Shown piece after piece: positions 33,178 through 44,735 of a stretch of DNA of 64,000 nucleotides. The DNA is taken from the NCBI GenBank assembly GCA_030267565.1, contig BRXU01000027.1, positions 1,163,001 through 1,227,000 on the forward strand, written 5' to 3'. This DNA comes from Pleodorina starrii. Lineage: Eukaryota; Chlorophyta; Chlorophyceae; Chlamydomonadales; Volvocaceae. Position 1 is the stretch's first letter; every line of letters begins with the position of its first letter. Both the position numbers and the translations under genes were made by a program. The notes under the pieces are model-generated. The model saw only the letters and a program-made list of their open reading frames with translations, had not been told where the DNA came from and did no database searches.

Positions 33178-36041
33178 ATGGCGCAAGATATCCGGAGCAG
33201 CAAGTCGTTCGGAGCCGCGGATGCGGACCGCGCCATCGCTGCCCTTAAGTTCCATGTGGGTATTTCGTCAATGCCGTCCCTCAACTTACGATGCTGTTTG
33301 CGTTCAAATTATTTTTAGCCGGGGGCTGTGACGCCTAGTCCCAAGCTGACGTGTGAGGCTGACGGTGGTCCCCTAAGCCATCCCCGTAATGCTCTGAAGG
33401 GCGCCACCCTAATGACCGTTCCCCACAATGTGCACCGGGGGGCCTCTCTACACTGCGTGCAAGGCGCATCCAAGCATCCCAGCTGCTGTGTCTCAACTTG
33501 TGCGCGGCCCCGGGCGTCCGTGTTGGGTTTTGGGTGCCTATCGCCCCACCCAGCCACTAAGCGCTTCACGTTGTCCGCCTCCCGGTGGCAAGGCTGGAGG
33601 GATGAGTTCGGGAGGACAGGAGTTTGATACCCGTTTGTGCCTCGCACCTGTGTACGCAGGAACGGGTGCGGCGAAAGGCTGGCGATGCCCCGGTCGTGCG
33701 CGACCACAACAAGATCCTAGGCAACATGGTGGACCTGCACCATCGGGTGAGCCCCCCAGTCCGCCAGTCCCACTCCGCGAGACACCATCCTCACTCAGCT
33801 TGTCCGCCGGGAGACAGGACGGCTATGACGGCTGTGTGGACTGCTGAGGCCCATGTCCCCGCGCTAGTCTAGGCCCTGGGACAACGGCCGCGGGCCTTTT
33901 CGTCCCGGAGTGCCTAAGGGAAGGGGGGTTGCAGCGCACCGGGAGCGCGCTGCAGAGTACGGCAGCTGAGACGCAGACCCGAGGGTTGCAACGTACCTTG
34001 CGTAGTACCATCACCGGTACCTTTCCCGTCACACCCCTCTCATCCTGGATGGGCGCGCGTCCGTTGGCACGCTCCCTGCAGAACATGAGCATGGTCCGAG
34101 CCAGCCTCCTCAAGTACGAGCCTACCGAGCCACGCATTTCCAGCACGACAATCGACGATGTGGAGGAGGTGGAGGACGAGAGCCAAGACGAGGAGGAGTG
34201 TCCGGCGGTCCGGACGGGCAGCCAGTCCGCGACATCCACGTCGGATAGACCGGACTACGACGCGTCGAAGACGGGGGTGGTTTCGTTGGCCGCCAAAAAG
34301 GCGGTCCAGGCCCAGGGCGTGGACCCGGCCGCCTTCATCCGCCAGATGCGGCAGGGGACCATGAGCCGCACCGCCTCCCAGCACCTGCCGAGCAGCATCA
34401 AGGGCGCATATGCGTTCCTGCAGCCGCCTGAGGACACGGAGCTGGAAGACGTCGAAGGTGCGTGGATGGCTGTGGGTGGCTGCGGCCGGGGCCGCCTACC
34501 TGGGGGCGGGCGTGGGCGGGTGCCTGTCTGATGCAGCAGCAGGAGCCAAAACGGAGCGAATGGACAGGCTGAGGATTTGGAGTAGGAATTGGTGCAGAGG
34601 CCAGCGCGCCACTCCGAAGCCCCAAAGGCCCAACGGATGACACCTGCCCCCACGAAATGCCTCGCTCGCAGATTTGAAGGTGGACCTGTCCAAGCTGCGC
34701 GGCAGGTCGTTTCTCTCGCGCCCGGATGATCAGGCCGGCGCCACGTGTGAGTGGTGGGGCTGGGGCTGCGGCGCTGCGGCGCATCGGGCCGCGTGGGTCT
34801 GCTGGCCGTGACCCAGGCGGCGTACTGGGCCTGCAGAGGGCAGCTCTGCTCGCTAGGCAGCGCAGCACGAGCGGCGTTCCCTGTCAGAGTCAGTGTCAGT
34901 CACCGCTGAGCAGCCAACGCAGTAACCAGTGTGACCAGTGTGCGAGCGATGTGTGAGCAAATATGCTCGAGGGGAGTGGAGGGACGCACCCACCCGCTGC
35001 AGCCGCAGCCGAAGAGCCGGTGCATGGTCGCAACGTATGGCCTACCCCACGGCCTCCCAGTGTAGCCCCCGCCCGCCCGCCGCTCGCTTCGGTTCACGAA
35101 GGCTGAGAGCTCCTGTGGCTCGTCCATGTGGGCTGGGTGCTGGGGCCTCTGCCGCCACGTCTCTCTCTTGCACCAAGCTGCACTTGCTCGTGCGCCCCAC
35201 CTGGAGCACAAGTGCAGCGGTTACGCAGCGGTGCCCTGTGACTGCTGCTCAGAAGTCCGTCCTCGGTGGTCCGTCCTCCTCAAAAGTCCGTCCTCCTGCC
35301 TGTGGTCCTTGCGCCTGCGAGCAGATGACATGCTGGCGCAAATCCGCGGACGGAAGTGGGACGCGGACGAGGCCCCGATCAAGGTGGGCCTCGGGCGCTT
35401 CACGGCGGCGCCCCTTGTGTTTGCTGTCCGTTGCCACCGGATGTCCATCTGAGGCTCAACGTGTCCGGCCATGCATGCACCCATGCACGCAGGGGGCGAA
35501 GTCGCTGCCGGCGATTTCGAAGGTCTCGGAGTCCTTTGTGGTTGCGAAGAGCTCCTCGTCAGGTGGGTGGGGTTGCGCTGCGTACCGGGTGGGTGATGTT
35601 GCCACATTCCGCTACTGCGTCTGGAAACGGCGTTCAGGAGCGAGAAACGCCGTACTTGCATGGGAGCCTGTGCGGCGCCGTCTCAGGGATCGTTGAAGCG
35701 GCCTAGCAGGCAACATCTGTCCGCATCTGTCCTTTTGCCGGGCACATTGAGGAGGCAGGGCAATAGGGTTGCCGCCTGCGGCCAGCGCCGTGCCGCAGGG
35801 CATTCTGCTTTGCTTTCCAGGCCAGGCAGGTTTGTACAGGCAGCCGATCTAAACAGAAGCGTTGACCTGTGCTGCAGTTACCGCTGGCGGCAGGTCACTC
35901 GGCGCTCTCCCGCGCGTCAGCGTCGACTCGTCGCCCTCGCTGTCCGACGTTGACCGGACGCTGGCCGGACATCGGCACGGGGGCATGGGCTCGGCCTCTG
36001 GAGGCTTTTTGTCCAGGCTGAAGGATATGATGAAACGCTGA
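33178..36041 (+). CDS. Unrecognised protein, 7 exons, 302 aa
   Basis: Exons 33178-33255, 33660-33746, 34082-34457, 34672-34746, 35325-35383, 35493-35562 and 35878-36041 join in frame with GT-AG borders. I do not recognise the family. The N-terminus (MAQDIRSSKSFGAADADRAI, then HERVRRKAGDAPVVRDHNKI) is charged. A Glu/Asp/Ser-rich acidic stretch (DDVEEVEDESQDEEE) occurs at about residues 85-100. Later come AAFIRQMRQGTMSRTASQHL, SIKGAYAFL and LSKLRGRSFLSRPDD. The C-terminus is Ser-rich with SSPSLSDVD and ends FLSRLKDMMKR. There is no signal peptide or membrane segment. The large exon 3 is secure. The small exons 4 to 6 rest on phase and splice motifs. Confidence 0.65.
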
Positions 36042-37219
36042 TATGTCTCAGTTTCAGTCTTGGGGGCGGGGTTTGCATTCAGTGCTTCAGTGGCATGTGC
36101 ATATCGAAAAGGATTACGCATCTGCTCGAGTTTTCGTTACCAAGGGGCTGTGTTGGGTGTCTTTTACTTAAGGAGGATTTGTTAGTTACAGGCCGCTGAA
36201 ACGTGGTTCCCGTGCATTTTTTTCTCTGCGTTGTGGGGTTTGAAGAACGCAGGGGAACTATAAACTGCACTGTGGCTCTGGTCGGACGCGCGCGCTGCCG
36301 GGTTCGCTGTCGCGTTCGCTGCTGCGCCGCGCAGCAGGCAGGCGGGTAACGTGCATGCTTCGTGCGGCGGCGCCGACATTCAGGATAGGGGAGTTGGCTG
36401 TACAATCGTGATCACCTTGGCACGTAAATTTCCTATGTATTGCAATATTGCTACTGCTACTGCTGCTGTAAAGGCTTTTCGGCGTCAAAGCCGTGCGGGT
36501 TGGTGGTGTCCTTGTGGCATTGAAGGAGTACGGCATTTACTTTAATTGACGTCAAGTAATGATGTCGAACTGATGGTCGTTACGCCCACGACTCACTTGA
36601 GCGCGCGCCGCGCTTGTAACAGCGGCGCTGTCCCGCCCAGGGGGGGCGCAGCTGGCATTGAGTTGCCCCTGGTGTGCGTTTCGTTGTCGGTGACACAAAT
36701 AAGATTGGTGTGGCTGGTTGACGTTACGAGCGGACGGGTTCAGGCTTTTAGGGGTGTCGCGGGGGCAATATGGTTTTCGATCTTTGGTGCGATAAACCCT
36801 AAACGTGAGATGTGTGATGTGTGTGAGCTGTTTCCGCATTTTGAGCGTACTCCTTGGGCGATTTCCCAGCCGTGTGTGCGAAAATGCCGTACTTTATACG
36901 GCCCGTTGTGGCCTTGCGCGCCGCCAGTGCTGCCGGCGGCAACTGCTCCCGCATGTGACGATCCACCCTGGACGGTGGGGACTACGGTACTGTTTGTTGT
37001 CGGCATTGCCGGCATCTGACCGATTCTCCGCCGGTCAGCCTTCTTGGGTTTTCTCATTCATTTGGTCTGCGTGTGCGGCTGTTCTGCGTGTGAGTTTCTG
37101 GGACAGACCACAGAGGCGGCTGCTCCAATTTGCTGTCAACGCGTTTTGCTGTCAACGCGTTTTGCTGTCAACGTGTTTTGCTGCCAACGCGTCAGGTGTA
37201 TCAGTTTGCCTATATTTTT
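36042..37219. other. 3' flank of the preceding gene and left flank of the repeat element
   Basis: No gene recognised. A 157-codon plus frame (36546-37019) has no domain and is mirrored by frames on the minus strand. The 16-bp tandem repeat at 37129-37193 is listed separately. Confidence 0.4.
37129..37193. repeat. Four tandem copies of a 16-bp TTTGCTGTCAACGCGT unit
   Basis: The units are nearly identical (third has GTGT for GCGT, fourth has CTGCC for CTGTC) and each contains the palindrome ACGCGT. It ends 27 bp before the left hairpin of element copy A and is not repeated before copy B. Confidence 0.9.
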
Positions 37220-38391
37220 GGGCGGGGCCCCAGCGCGAAGCGCCCAGGGGGGCCCCGCCCTGTAGGATTGCCCATGTCCGTGCCCGCACTGTCTAATGTC
37301 TAATGTCTAATGTCTAATGTTAAAGGGCAAGTGCAGACTTTCGGCCGTCGGAAAGGCTGCATAAGTAAAATATTACATTCTTTATTGCACGGTAAATTTA
37401 TTATAGGAACCCAACCTCGTATGAGTAAAAGCCAGGTTGGCAGTCTCCATGGACCGAGGCCGAGGTCAAACCAACACCTCTCGGCCTATAATTAATTCCA
37501 GAAGATTCATCGTTCCTTAAAGTGGATTTCTGACATGACGGCGTGAAATGAATCTTCGTTTCGGCGACCAACTAAGTTTGCATTGCGAACATTCTTCCCG
37601 CGACCACACCACAGCAGCTCTGCTAGCCGGTCCGACCGACTTGACGCACACTTATATTACAAAGGTTGCAAGGAGCAAACCATGAGGGGCAAACTGCTGG
37701 TTGTTAGACGCCAAGCCGCAAATGCACGCATGATGCAGCGGTCTTCTGCGGGCCGCCCAACAAGTCCAGTCGGCAACCTAGGGGATCCCTGTCCTAGTGT
37801 TAAAGCATTCAAGCCTCCTCTACGGCGAATACCTCAGTAGCGAATACCTCGTCGGCAACTGCACGTCGTCGCAATCAACCCTCGCAAACAGTTCCGCTGT
37901 CCTTCTATTGGCAAGTCAGCCTGCGTGATGTGTAAATGATACACTCCATGTCTACTGTCAAGTAACTTCAGCCAATGCGCTGGCCGGAAGAGTTGCACAG
38001 TGCCGAGACGGCGCGCGATGCTAAACATGGGTCGGATTGCTGAAGCCGCAGGCATTTCAGATATAAAGCTCTGGCTGCCTATCAGCAGGAATGTCGACAC
38101 TCTCACAGTTGACGCCCTCGCCGCTCGCTTTGGAAATGCCGTATTTCGGTCGATGCGCACATGCGCTCATGCACCCGGCGGGATGACGCGCTTCGCGCGG
38201 CGCCGGCAGGCCTTGCTAACAACTCGGCTAGCAGGCATTTCGGGAAAAAGCTCTGGCTGTCTATCAGCAGGAATGTCGACACTCTCACATTTCACGCCCT
38301 CGCCGCCCTAGCACTCAACTTAACCCGTACGGATTTAGTGGGGCCCCGCCCTTTTTCCGGCTTCAAGGAAGCCGACACCAACCCCTTGTTG
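37220..38391 (+). mobile_element. Hairpin-ended repeat element, copy A
   Basis: The left end is a hairpin: GGGCGGGGCCCC (37220-37231), an 18-nt spacer with an inner GCGCgaaGCGC palindrome, then its reverse complement (to 37260). The same GGGGCCCCGCCC arm recurs at 38340-38351, followed by a second hairpin CGGCTTC-aag-GAAGCCG. The inside shares long near-identical blocks with copy B. It also holds an internal duplication: the 'agctctggctg' to 'cgccctcgcc' block occurs near 38066-38124 and again near 38250-38306. No transposase or reverse transcriptase was found, so it would be non-autonomous. Strand is arbitrary. The class is not determined. Confidence 0.7.
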
Positions 38392-38778
38392 TGGCCGGGG
38401 CGAAGATCCGCGAGTACGGGGGGAAAGCGTCATGAGCTCGCCGACATGGGGAGCCTCATGCGCTTGCGGGTCGTTGTGCGTTCCCCCCTTCAGGTTTCGC
38501 TCGTGCCTGTCTGTGTGGCTCGTGATGTCTGGCCTGATTGGACCTGCCTTCCCCGCGGTCATATCCGCTGCAGTGCACGGCCAGCTGGCCGGCCCGCTGA
38601 CCCGTTAGGTACCCTCCTAGCTCCGACCGACCCTTCACGGGGTCTGGAGCCCATAGTAAGAACTACAGACGGCACATTCGGTACTACCGGTACCGGTACT
38701 AGGTGCCAAACCGAACTTACGGTAAAAACCCGGTGGACGACCCGGTGCATCCGCGCGGGTCAGTCATTCTCTTTTTTT

Positions 38779-39944
38779 GGGCGGGGCCCCAGCGCGAAGC
38801 GCCCAGGGGGGCCCCGCCCTGTAGGATTGCCCATGTCCGTGTCTGGGTTCTGGGTTCTGGGATCTGGGATGGAAGTAATTGGACCAGTGCAGACTTTCGG
38901 CCAACGGAAAGGCTGCATAAGTAAAAGATTACATTCTTTATTGCACGGTAAATTTATTATTGGAACCCAACATCGCATGAGTACAAACCAGTTTGGCAGT
39001 CTCCATGGACCGAGGCCGAGGTCAAACCAACACCTCTCGGCCTATAATTAATTCCAGAAGATTCATCGTTCCTTAAAGTGGAATTCTGACATGACGGCGT
39101 GAAATGAATCTTCGTTTCGGCAAGCAACCAACTATGTTTGTATTGCGAACATTCTTCCCGCGACCACACCACAGCAGCTCTGCTAGCCGGTCCGATCGTC
39201 TTGACGCATATTACTATTACAAAGGTTGCAAGGAGCAAACCATGAGGGGCAAACTGCTGGCTGTTGGACGCCAAGCCGCCAATGCACGCACGATGCAGTC
39301 GGCAACCCAGGGGACTTCCACAGTCCCGGTCATAATGTTAAAGTTGTCAAGCCTGCTCTACGATACGGCGAATACCTCGGTAGCGAAGCCTGTGCACTCT
39401 CGCCGGCAAGTACATGTCGTCGCGGCCCTCGCAAACTAACAGTTCCGCTGTCCTTCTATTTGCAAGTCAGCCTGCGTAATATGTGAATGATACGCTCCAT
39501 GTCTACTGCCAAATAACTTAAGCCAATGCGCTTGCCGGAAGTAGAGTTACACAGTAGTGCCGAGACGGCGAGCGATGCTAAACATGGGGCGGATTGCTGA
39601 AGCCGCAGGCATTTCAGATATAAAGCTCTGGCTGTCTATCAGCAGGAATGTCGACACTCTCACACTTGACGCCCTCGCCGCTCGCTTTGGAAATGATGCC
39701 GTATTTCGGTCGATGCGCTCATCAGGGCAGACTCTGCCCTGGCGCTCATGCACCCGGCGGGATGACGCGCTTCGCAGGGCGCCGGCAGGCCTTGCTAACG
39801 ACTCGGCTAGCAGGCATTTCGGGAATAAAGCACATTCTCACACTTCACGCCCTCACCGCCCTAGCACTCAACTTAACCCGTACGGATTGAACGGGGCCCC
39901 GCCCTTTTTCCGGCTTCAAGGAAGCCGACACCAACCCCTTGTTG
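38779..39944 (+). mobile_element. Hairpin-ended repeat element, copy B
   Basis: Same structure as copy A: left hairpin starting GGGCGGGGCCCC at 38779, matching arm at 39893-39904, and the terminal small hairpin up to 39944. It differs from A by short indels and by replacement of the TGTCTAA repeat (A, about 37288-37321) with a TCTGGGT repeat (38840-38870). It also lacks part of A's internal duplication. About 390 bp of unrelated DNA separates A and B, so this looks like two insertions or a duplication with a captured spacer. Confidence 0.7.
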
Positions 39945-41046
39945 CCATTGCTATTACGTACGCTGGTGGTTTTGGAAAGTGCCGGCTGCGCACGTGAACC
40001 CGGTTGTAAGCGCCCGCCGGCCAGGTCTGTGTCTGTGTCCGTGTCTGCTGCGGGGCCTGAACCGACGAGGCTTCCGCGGGGCGTTGTCCCCCCTGGGGCA
40101 GTTGTGGCAGAGTCCGTAACGCATTCCCAGGTGCGGCACTGGCGCTCCCGAATGAGGCCTCACATCTTACTTGACTTGACTTGACTTCACATCTCACTCG
40201 GCGCCGTTCGAGTCCCTGAGACGCCGAGGCGTGGGGCCACATAGGGGCGTTCGAGCGCGGCACCTGCAGCGTGCGGCCCCGTCCCCCCCAGGAGGCACAT
40301 CGTCGTCGTACCATGTGTTGCAGTGATGTGCAGATCCAGTCGGCGGGCGAAGAAGCCAACCACGGGCGCAGCAGCCCACCCGGCAGCGCCACCCCAACGC
40401 CCCAACCGCCCACATGCAGTACCAACGAACAACCACCTGCCAACTTCCGAGCGACTCTTGCGCGAGGGCAAGGCCAACGCCACCGGGTGAGTGACATCGT
40501 GGCCGGGGAGTGGCCGGGGAGTGGGTTTACTTCAGTGCCGCACCCCTGCTCAAGCTTACTGCAGCCAGGGCCGCCCGGAGCACGAACCACGAAGCTGCGA
40601 CACAGGGCAGCCAGCAGTATCGCCGTCCCATGTTACGCAATCGTACGAGCACACCACGCGTGGGAAGGGAGCTCTATGAGGCTCCAGGAACCCATGAGGG
40701 CGGCCGCACTGCCACATTGCAACATTGCCCGTTGGCGGACAGCGCCGTCAATTGCGGCTGGTGCTGCCGCCAGGGGCCCGGCCGGAGACAGTGCCTCATC
40801 ACGCATCGCGCGCCCGGGCAACTTGGGGGGCCAGGCGGCGGTCGCCTTCAGCGGGACGGGTCAACAGGAGCCCCTTAAGTTACCCCCCAGCAGCAGCACC
40901 AGAAGCACCAGAAGCAGAAGCAGAAGAAGCAGAAGCAGCAGCACTACACGCCACACTACCGGCCACGCTGCCTGCCACCAGCCAATGTGCATGATGTACG
41001 GCATGAGGCAATGGCCCCTCCCCTCCTCTCCCCACCAGCACAGCCG
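39945..41046. other. Intergenic, 3' flank of the steroid reductase gene
   Basis: No gene supported. An AGCAGA/AGCACC-type trinucleotide-like run lies at about 40889-40943. The long plus frame 40271-41236 is Pro/Arg/Ser-rich and runs antisense into the last exon of the neighbouring gene. Confidence 0.4.
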
Positions 41047-42685
41047 CTACCACAGGAAGGGCAGCACGGCCCGCCGCCGGGAGGGGTACTCCCCCTTGAA
41101 CTTGTCCAGGTACCACCTGTGGTGGTGGTGGCCGCGCGGCGCCAGGTTGCAGAACGTGAAGAGCGCAAAGGCGAAGGCGGGAAGGGTGCCAGCAGCCAGT
41201 GCGAAGCCGCTCCACTCGCACATCTCGGACGCGTAGTTGGCCGCCGAGACAAACTCAAACATGCCTCCGCGCCTGCAGCCGAGGGGTGAGAAGGTGCTAT
41301 CAGACCAGATGGGCGTGGGCAAGGCAGGTATGGCAGATACAGGCCGACGAACTCGAAGTTGTAAACCGCAAATCGGAAAGTCGCTCAAAATGCGACAAAC
41401 ACGCACGCCGGGGCAGGCAAGGCGCACGTCCAACAGATGCTGCTGCGTTCCCCCTAAGTCCCCAACCCCGCGCGGGTGCGCGCTGCGTGCCTGGACGGCA
41501 GCTTCACCCGCCTCGCACCAAAAAGGGGCAGCTCGCGGCCGCCACCCTTTTCACTCCGGGGGACTGGGCTTCCCTCGGAAGCCGGAACGGATGGCATGCA
41601 TGCCAATATGTCGTACCATACCGTACTGCACTGTACCGTCCGCGACCTCTGCAGCAGTACGGTTCGTCCCGCGTGTGTTTTCGTTGCCCTGTTCGCCCGC
41701 CCGCCCGCCCGCCCGCCTGACGCGCTCGTGCGGTGCTCACGGGATCTTGTAGCCGGTCTCCCCGGGTTTGCGCAGGCGGATGAGGGTGAGGTCCGAGCGC
41801 ATCACGTTGAGCCAGCCAAACAGCCACAGCGCCAGGCCGGCGACCACACGCGGAGCCCACACGGGCGTGTCCGCGGGCATGTGCCGCGCGAAGGACCAGC
41901 CCTGATGGAAGAAAACACGCAGCCGAGGGGTGTTGAGGGTGACGGTGGTGGTGTGAATGATGTCCGCATGATGCTGCTCCCACGCACCCAACCTCAAACG
42001 CACCCAAGCACCCCAACCCGCCCCCGTTGATTCGCAGGACCCCAAACCCGTCAACCCCTTCCCGCCCCCGGCCCCCACATGCACAGGCGCCGAGGAGGAG
42101 CCCCGCCTCACCTGCAGGAAGCCGTTCCACACGCAGAAGATGAAGCTCATCGCCCAGACGCTCACGGGAGTTGGCTTACCGCCTCGGATGATTAACGGGA
42201 AAATGAAAACGCGGTAGACGTAGTGGGCGCAGAACGCGGCCGCGAGCACAGTGCGGGAGTTTAGCGGGTGCTGCAGAATCGCCGCGCCGCCGCCATACAG
42301 GAACAGTAAGCAGATGAAGACCGTCGGGGAAGGCAGCTCCTGGGTCTGCGAGGGGGCGGGTGGATTGTGGCGGGGCGCCCCCGACGGCAGGGTGTTTGAA
42401 TCGAGTTACGACACGCAAATGAGTTGCAACAAGAGCGACTTGACCTACCAACCACGCAAAGCGTGCGTTCATGAAGAGGCCCCAGCCAGCTCGCGAATAT
42501 CGCCCATATGGCGCAGAAATTCCGGTCATTAGGGCGATGAAGACGGGCAACGCAGTCAGCAGCATGGTCCACGTCGCGACCTGGTGCCAGGCGTCCACCG
42601 CGGCTTCAAAGCCATTTTGGCCGCGAAGAACGTTTTTCAGGTTCGGATCTGTAAAGAATTTCCACTCTGAAGCAAGAAAGTCCAT
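41047..42685 (-). CDS. DET2: Steroid 5-alpha-reductase (DET2/SRD5A family), 4 exons
   Basis: Membrane NADPH-dependent enzyme reducing the delta-4 double bond of 3-oxo-steroids. In plants it works in brassinosteroid synthesis. Minus-strand exons 42685-42449, 42345-42112, 41901-41741 and 41272-41047 give 285 aa, slightly longer than the usual 260. Several hydrophobic segments are seen (MLLTALPVFIALMTG, FICLLFLYGGGAAIL, AGLALWLFGWLNVM, FALAAGTLPAFAFALFTF). The family C-terminus is intact: RLRKPGETGYKIPRGGMFEF, then SAANYASEMCEWSGFAL and HHHHRWYLDKFKGEYP, ending AVLPFLW. Phases match throughout. The substrate in a green alga is unknown. Sterol or brassinosteroid-like intermediates are possible. 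Polyprenol reductase (SRD5A3) is less likely given the PGETGYKIPRGG motif. Confidence 0.93.
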
Positions 42686-44735
42686 CGTGCGTTCCGTGAG
42701 TGGCCGACTCGTGTGCTTACAAGGTATACAGGTAGGCTGTGTTGAAAATGCACCTGCTGTATGTTTTCCCTTTACATTTTTGTCCCTTGCTTCAATTTGT
42801 GTTTTCGTCGGAGCTTGGCCCGACCGGTCCCAACTGCTCCTGTCACTCTTCCGAGAGTCCTTTTTGGCGCCACGTCACTTATCGGCCAGCAGAGCCGCAG
42901 CCACGATCAAGATCCCGCCACACGTTGTCAAAGACACAGGGTGGTGCCACCGTGAAGCCATGACGCCGCCGTGGCGCAGGTGCAACTTTGGGGTAGCGCT
43001 GGGGTAGTCTGTCGAACAGTTCGGCGGGGAGGGGGAGGCGCATGGGGGGACGTGACGCAGGGCCGGATCGAAGTGGGCGACTGCTTCCCTGCTGCCGCCA
43101 GTGCAGCTCGCACACGCAAAGGCGACGACGCTTCAAATACACTTCGTCGAACAGGTCGATCGAACTCAGAGCAGAGCCCAAGCTTTTGCGGCGTCAATGC
43201 CATTCACTGCCTCTGAACTGTGCTCGCCTCACATGCCCTTACCTTATCGTGATACCTTGACGGCCTCGCAGCCGTGTGCGGGTTGGTGGCCACTGGTGGC
43301 AACAGCAGCCCGACCATCAGGCGGGATCCCCCAATCCCGACCCAACCAAACAAATGCCCCCAGGACAGGTTGCCGTACTTGGCGGACTTGGCCCCACTCA
43401 CCGACTAGCTTCTGCCCTCCTGGCTTCTGCGCTTCTGGCTTCAGCACCTCTGCGCTGGTTGTGCATCTCCGCTGGCAATCTAGAGGAGCAGCGGTCCTGT
43501 AGTACCCCGCCGGGCCTAATGGCCTTTCTCTGGCAGCACCTCCCATCCGGGGGTGAGCCCGTGAGTGCGTCCTCACCCATCCGCAATAAGGGGTGGTTGG
43601 GACCCATCTGATACCGGTAATCCCACCCAAGCTCTCGATGAGCCCCCAGGGCCTACAGCACCCTGCGACCGCTTGTGCGACGAGGCGCTGTAGTGCCGCA
43701 GCAGCACGGTACCGGTATGGCAGGCATGTGGTTGTCCTTGCTGCGGTCTCTGCCGCGGAGCATGGCCGGCGATTCATGGATGCGGTCATGGAGGCAGGTT
43801 CTGCCCTTCCTCCTGGTCCCACTCGTGCGGAGACGGGCATCAACCGTGCGGTACCCTCCGGGACCCTGGGGCTCCCACAGAAGGGGTGCAGGGGGGTTAT
43901 CAGGAGGGATTCAGTGGGTCCGGCCACCTGTGTTTGCGAAGCTGACGTGGCACACGAGTAGCTTTCCGCGCATTCCGTTGTCTAGGTCTCGGGCCCTCGG
44001 CCTGTTTAATTGGGGTGTCTGGGACGAAGGGCTCCATCAGATATAGCCCACGAGTCAGACAGTTGGCGCAAGTTTATGCGCCTATTTGTGGAGGGATGAG
44101 GCTCTATCTGTTACTTTCTGGCCCTTCAGAACAACACGCTTGAGCCGGTAGCTGCTGGCCCCAGCATCCTCCCTCGCCCGAGTGGCGATACTGAAATGAT
44201 CCACGGGCAATGTCACGAACTGAACCGCCAGGTTTAGGCCATGCGCCTACGCAAGTAGCCCGTCGCGGAGTCAAGGTAGTATGCGATAGCAGACGCCCAT
44301 GGGTGCGCTTTGAGCAGCCCGTCATCTCGCGACAGCCGCGACAGCTGGGCGAGCGCTCCGTAAGCGACCGTCCAGGACAGCTGTGTGTGCTACAACATGC
44401 TTCCCGCAAAACTGGGTCCGCAGACCACAATATGATTTAGTTCCCAGACGACGGCTAGGCCGTCGCCGAAACGCACAGTCGTTTCAAGTTCAAATAAGGA
44501 GTACGGCGCCGCTATACCGTTGTGCTGAGAGTGGCAGACCGGGAGAATTGCCGCTATACTGCGCTCTGCCATGCTGTAATCTCCTGCGTCAGTGCACCTA
44601 GTTAGCTGTGCCCTCGGGAAGCCCACTGAGACTGCATATTTTCTGCCCTCAAGGCTTACTGTGCACACGCATACATAGAATCTGTGTTGGGGAATTCCTG
44701 TGACAGCTTTCGCGCATCACGCTTTCCTTAGAAGC
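42686..44735. other. Divergent intergenic between DET2 and NUDT1
   Basis: It must contain both promoters. No exon recognised. Open frames (for example 43244-43927, -) lack domains and are Pro/Arg/Gly-biased. Confidence 0.4.

Noticed and set aside
37834..39753. Frames inside the repeat element (ISRNVDTLT-type) as a transposase
   Set aside because: Short, open on both strands, no catalytic motif or known family resemblance.
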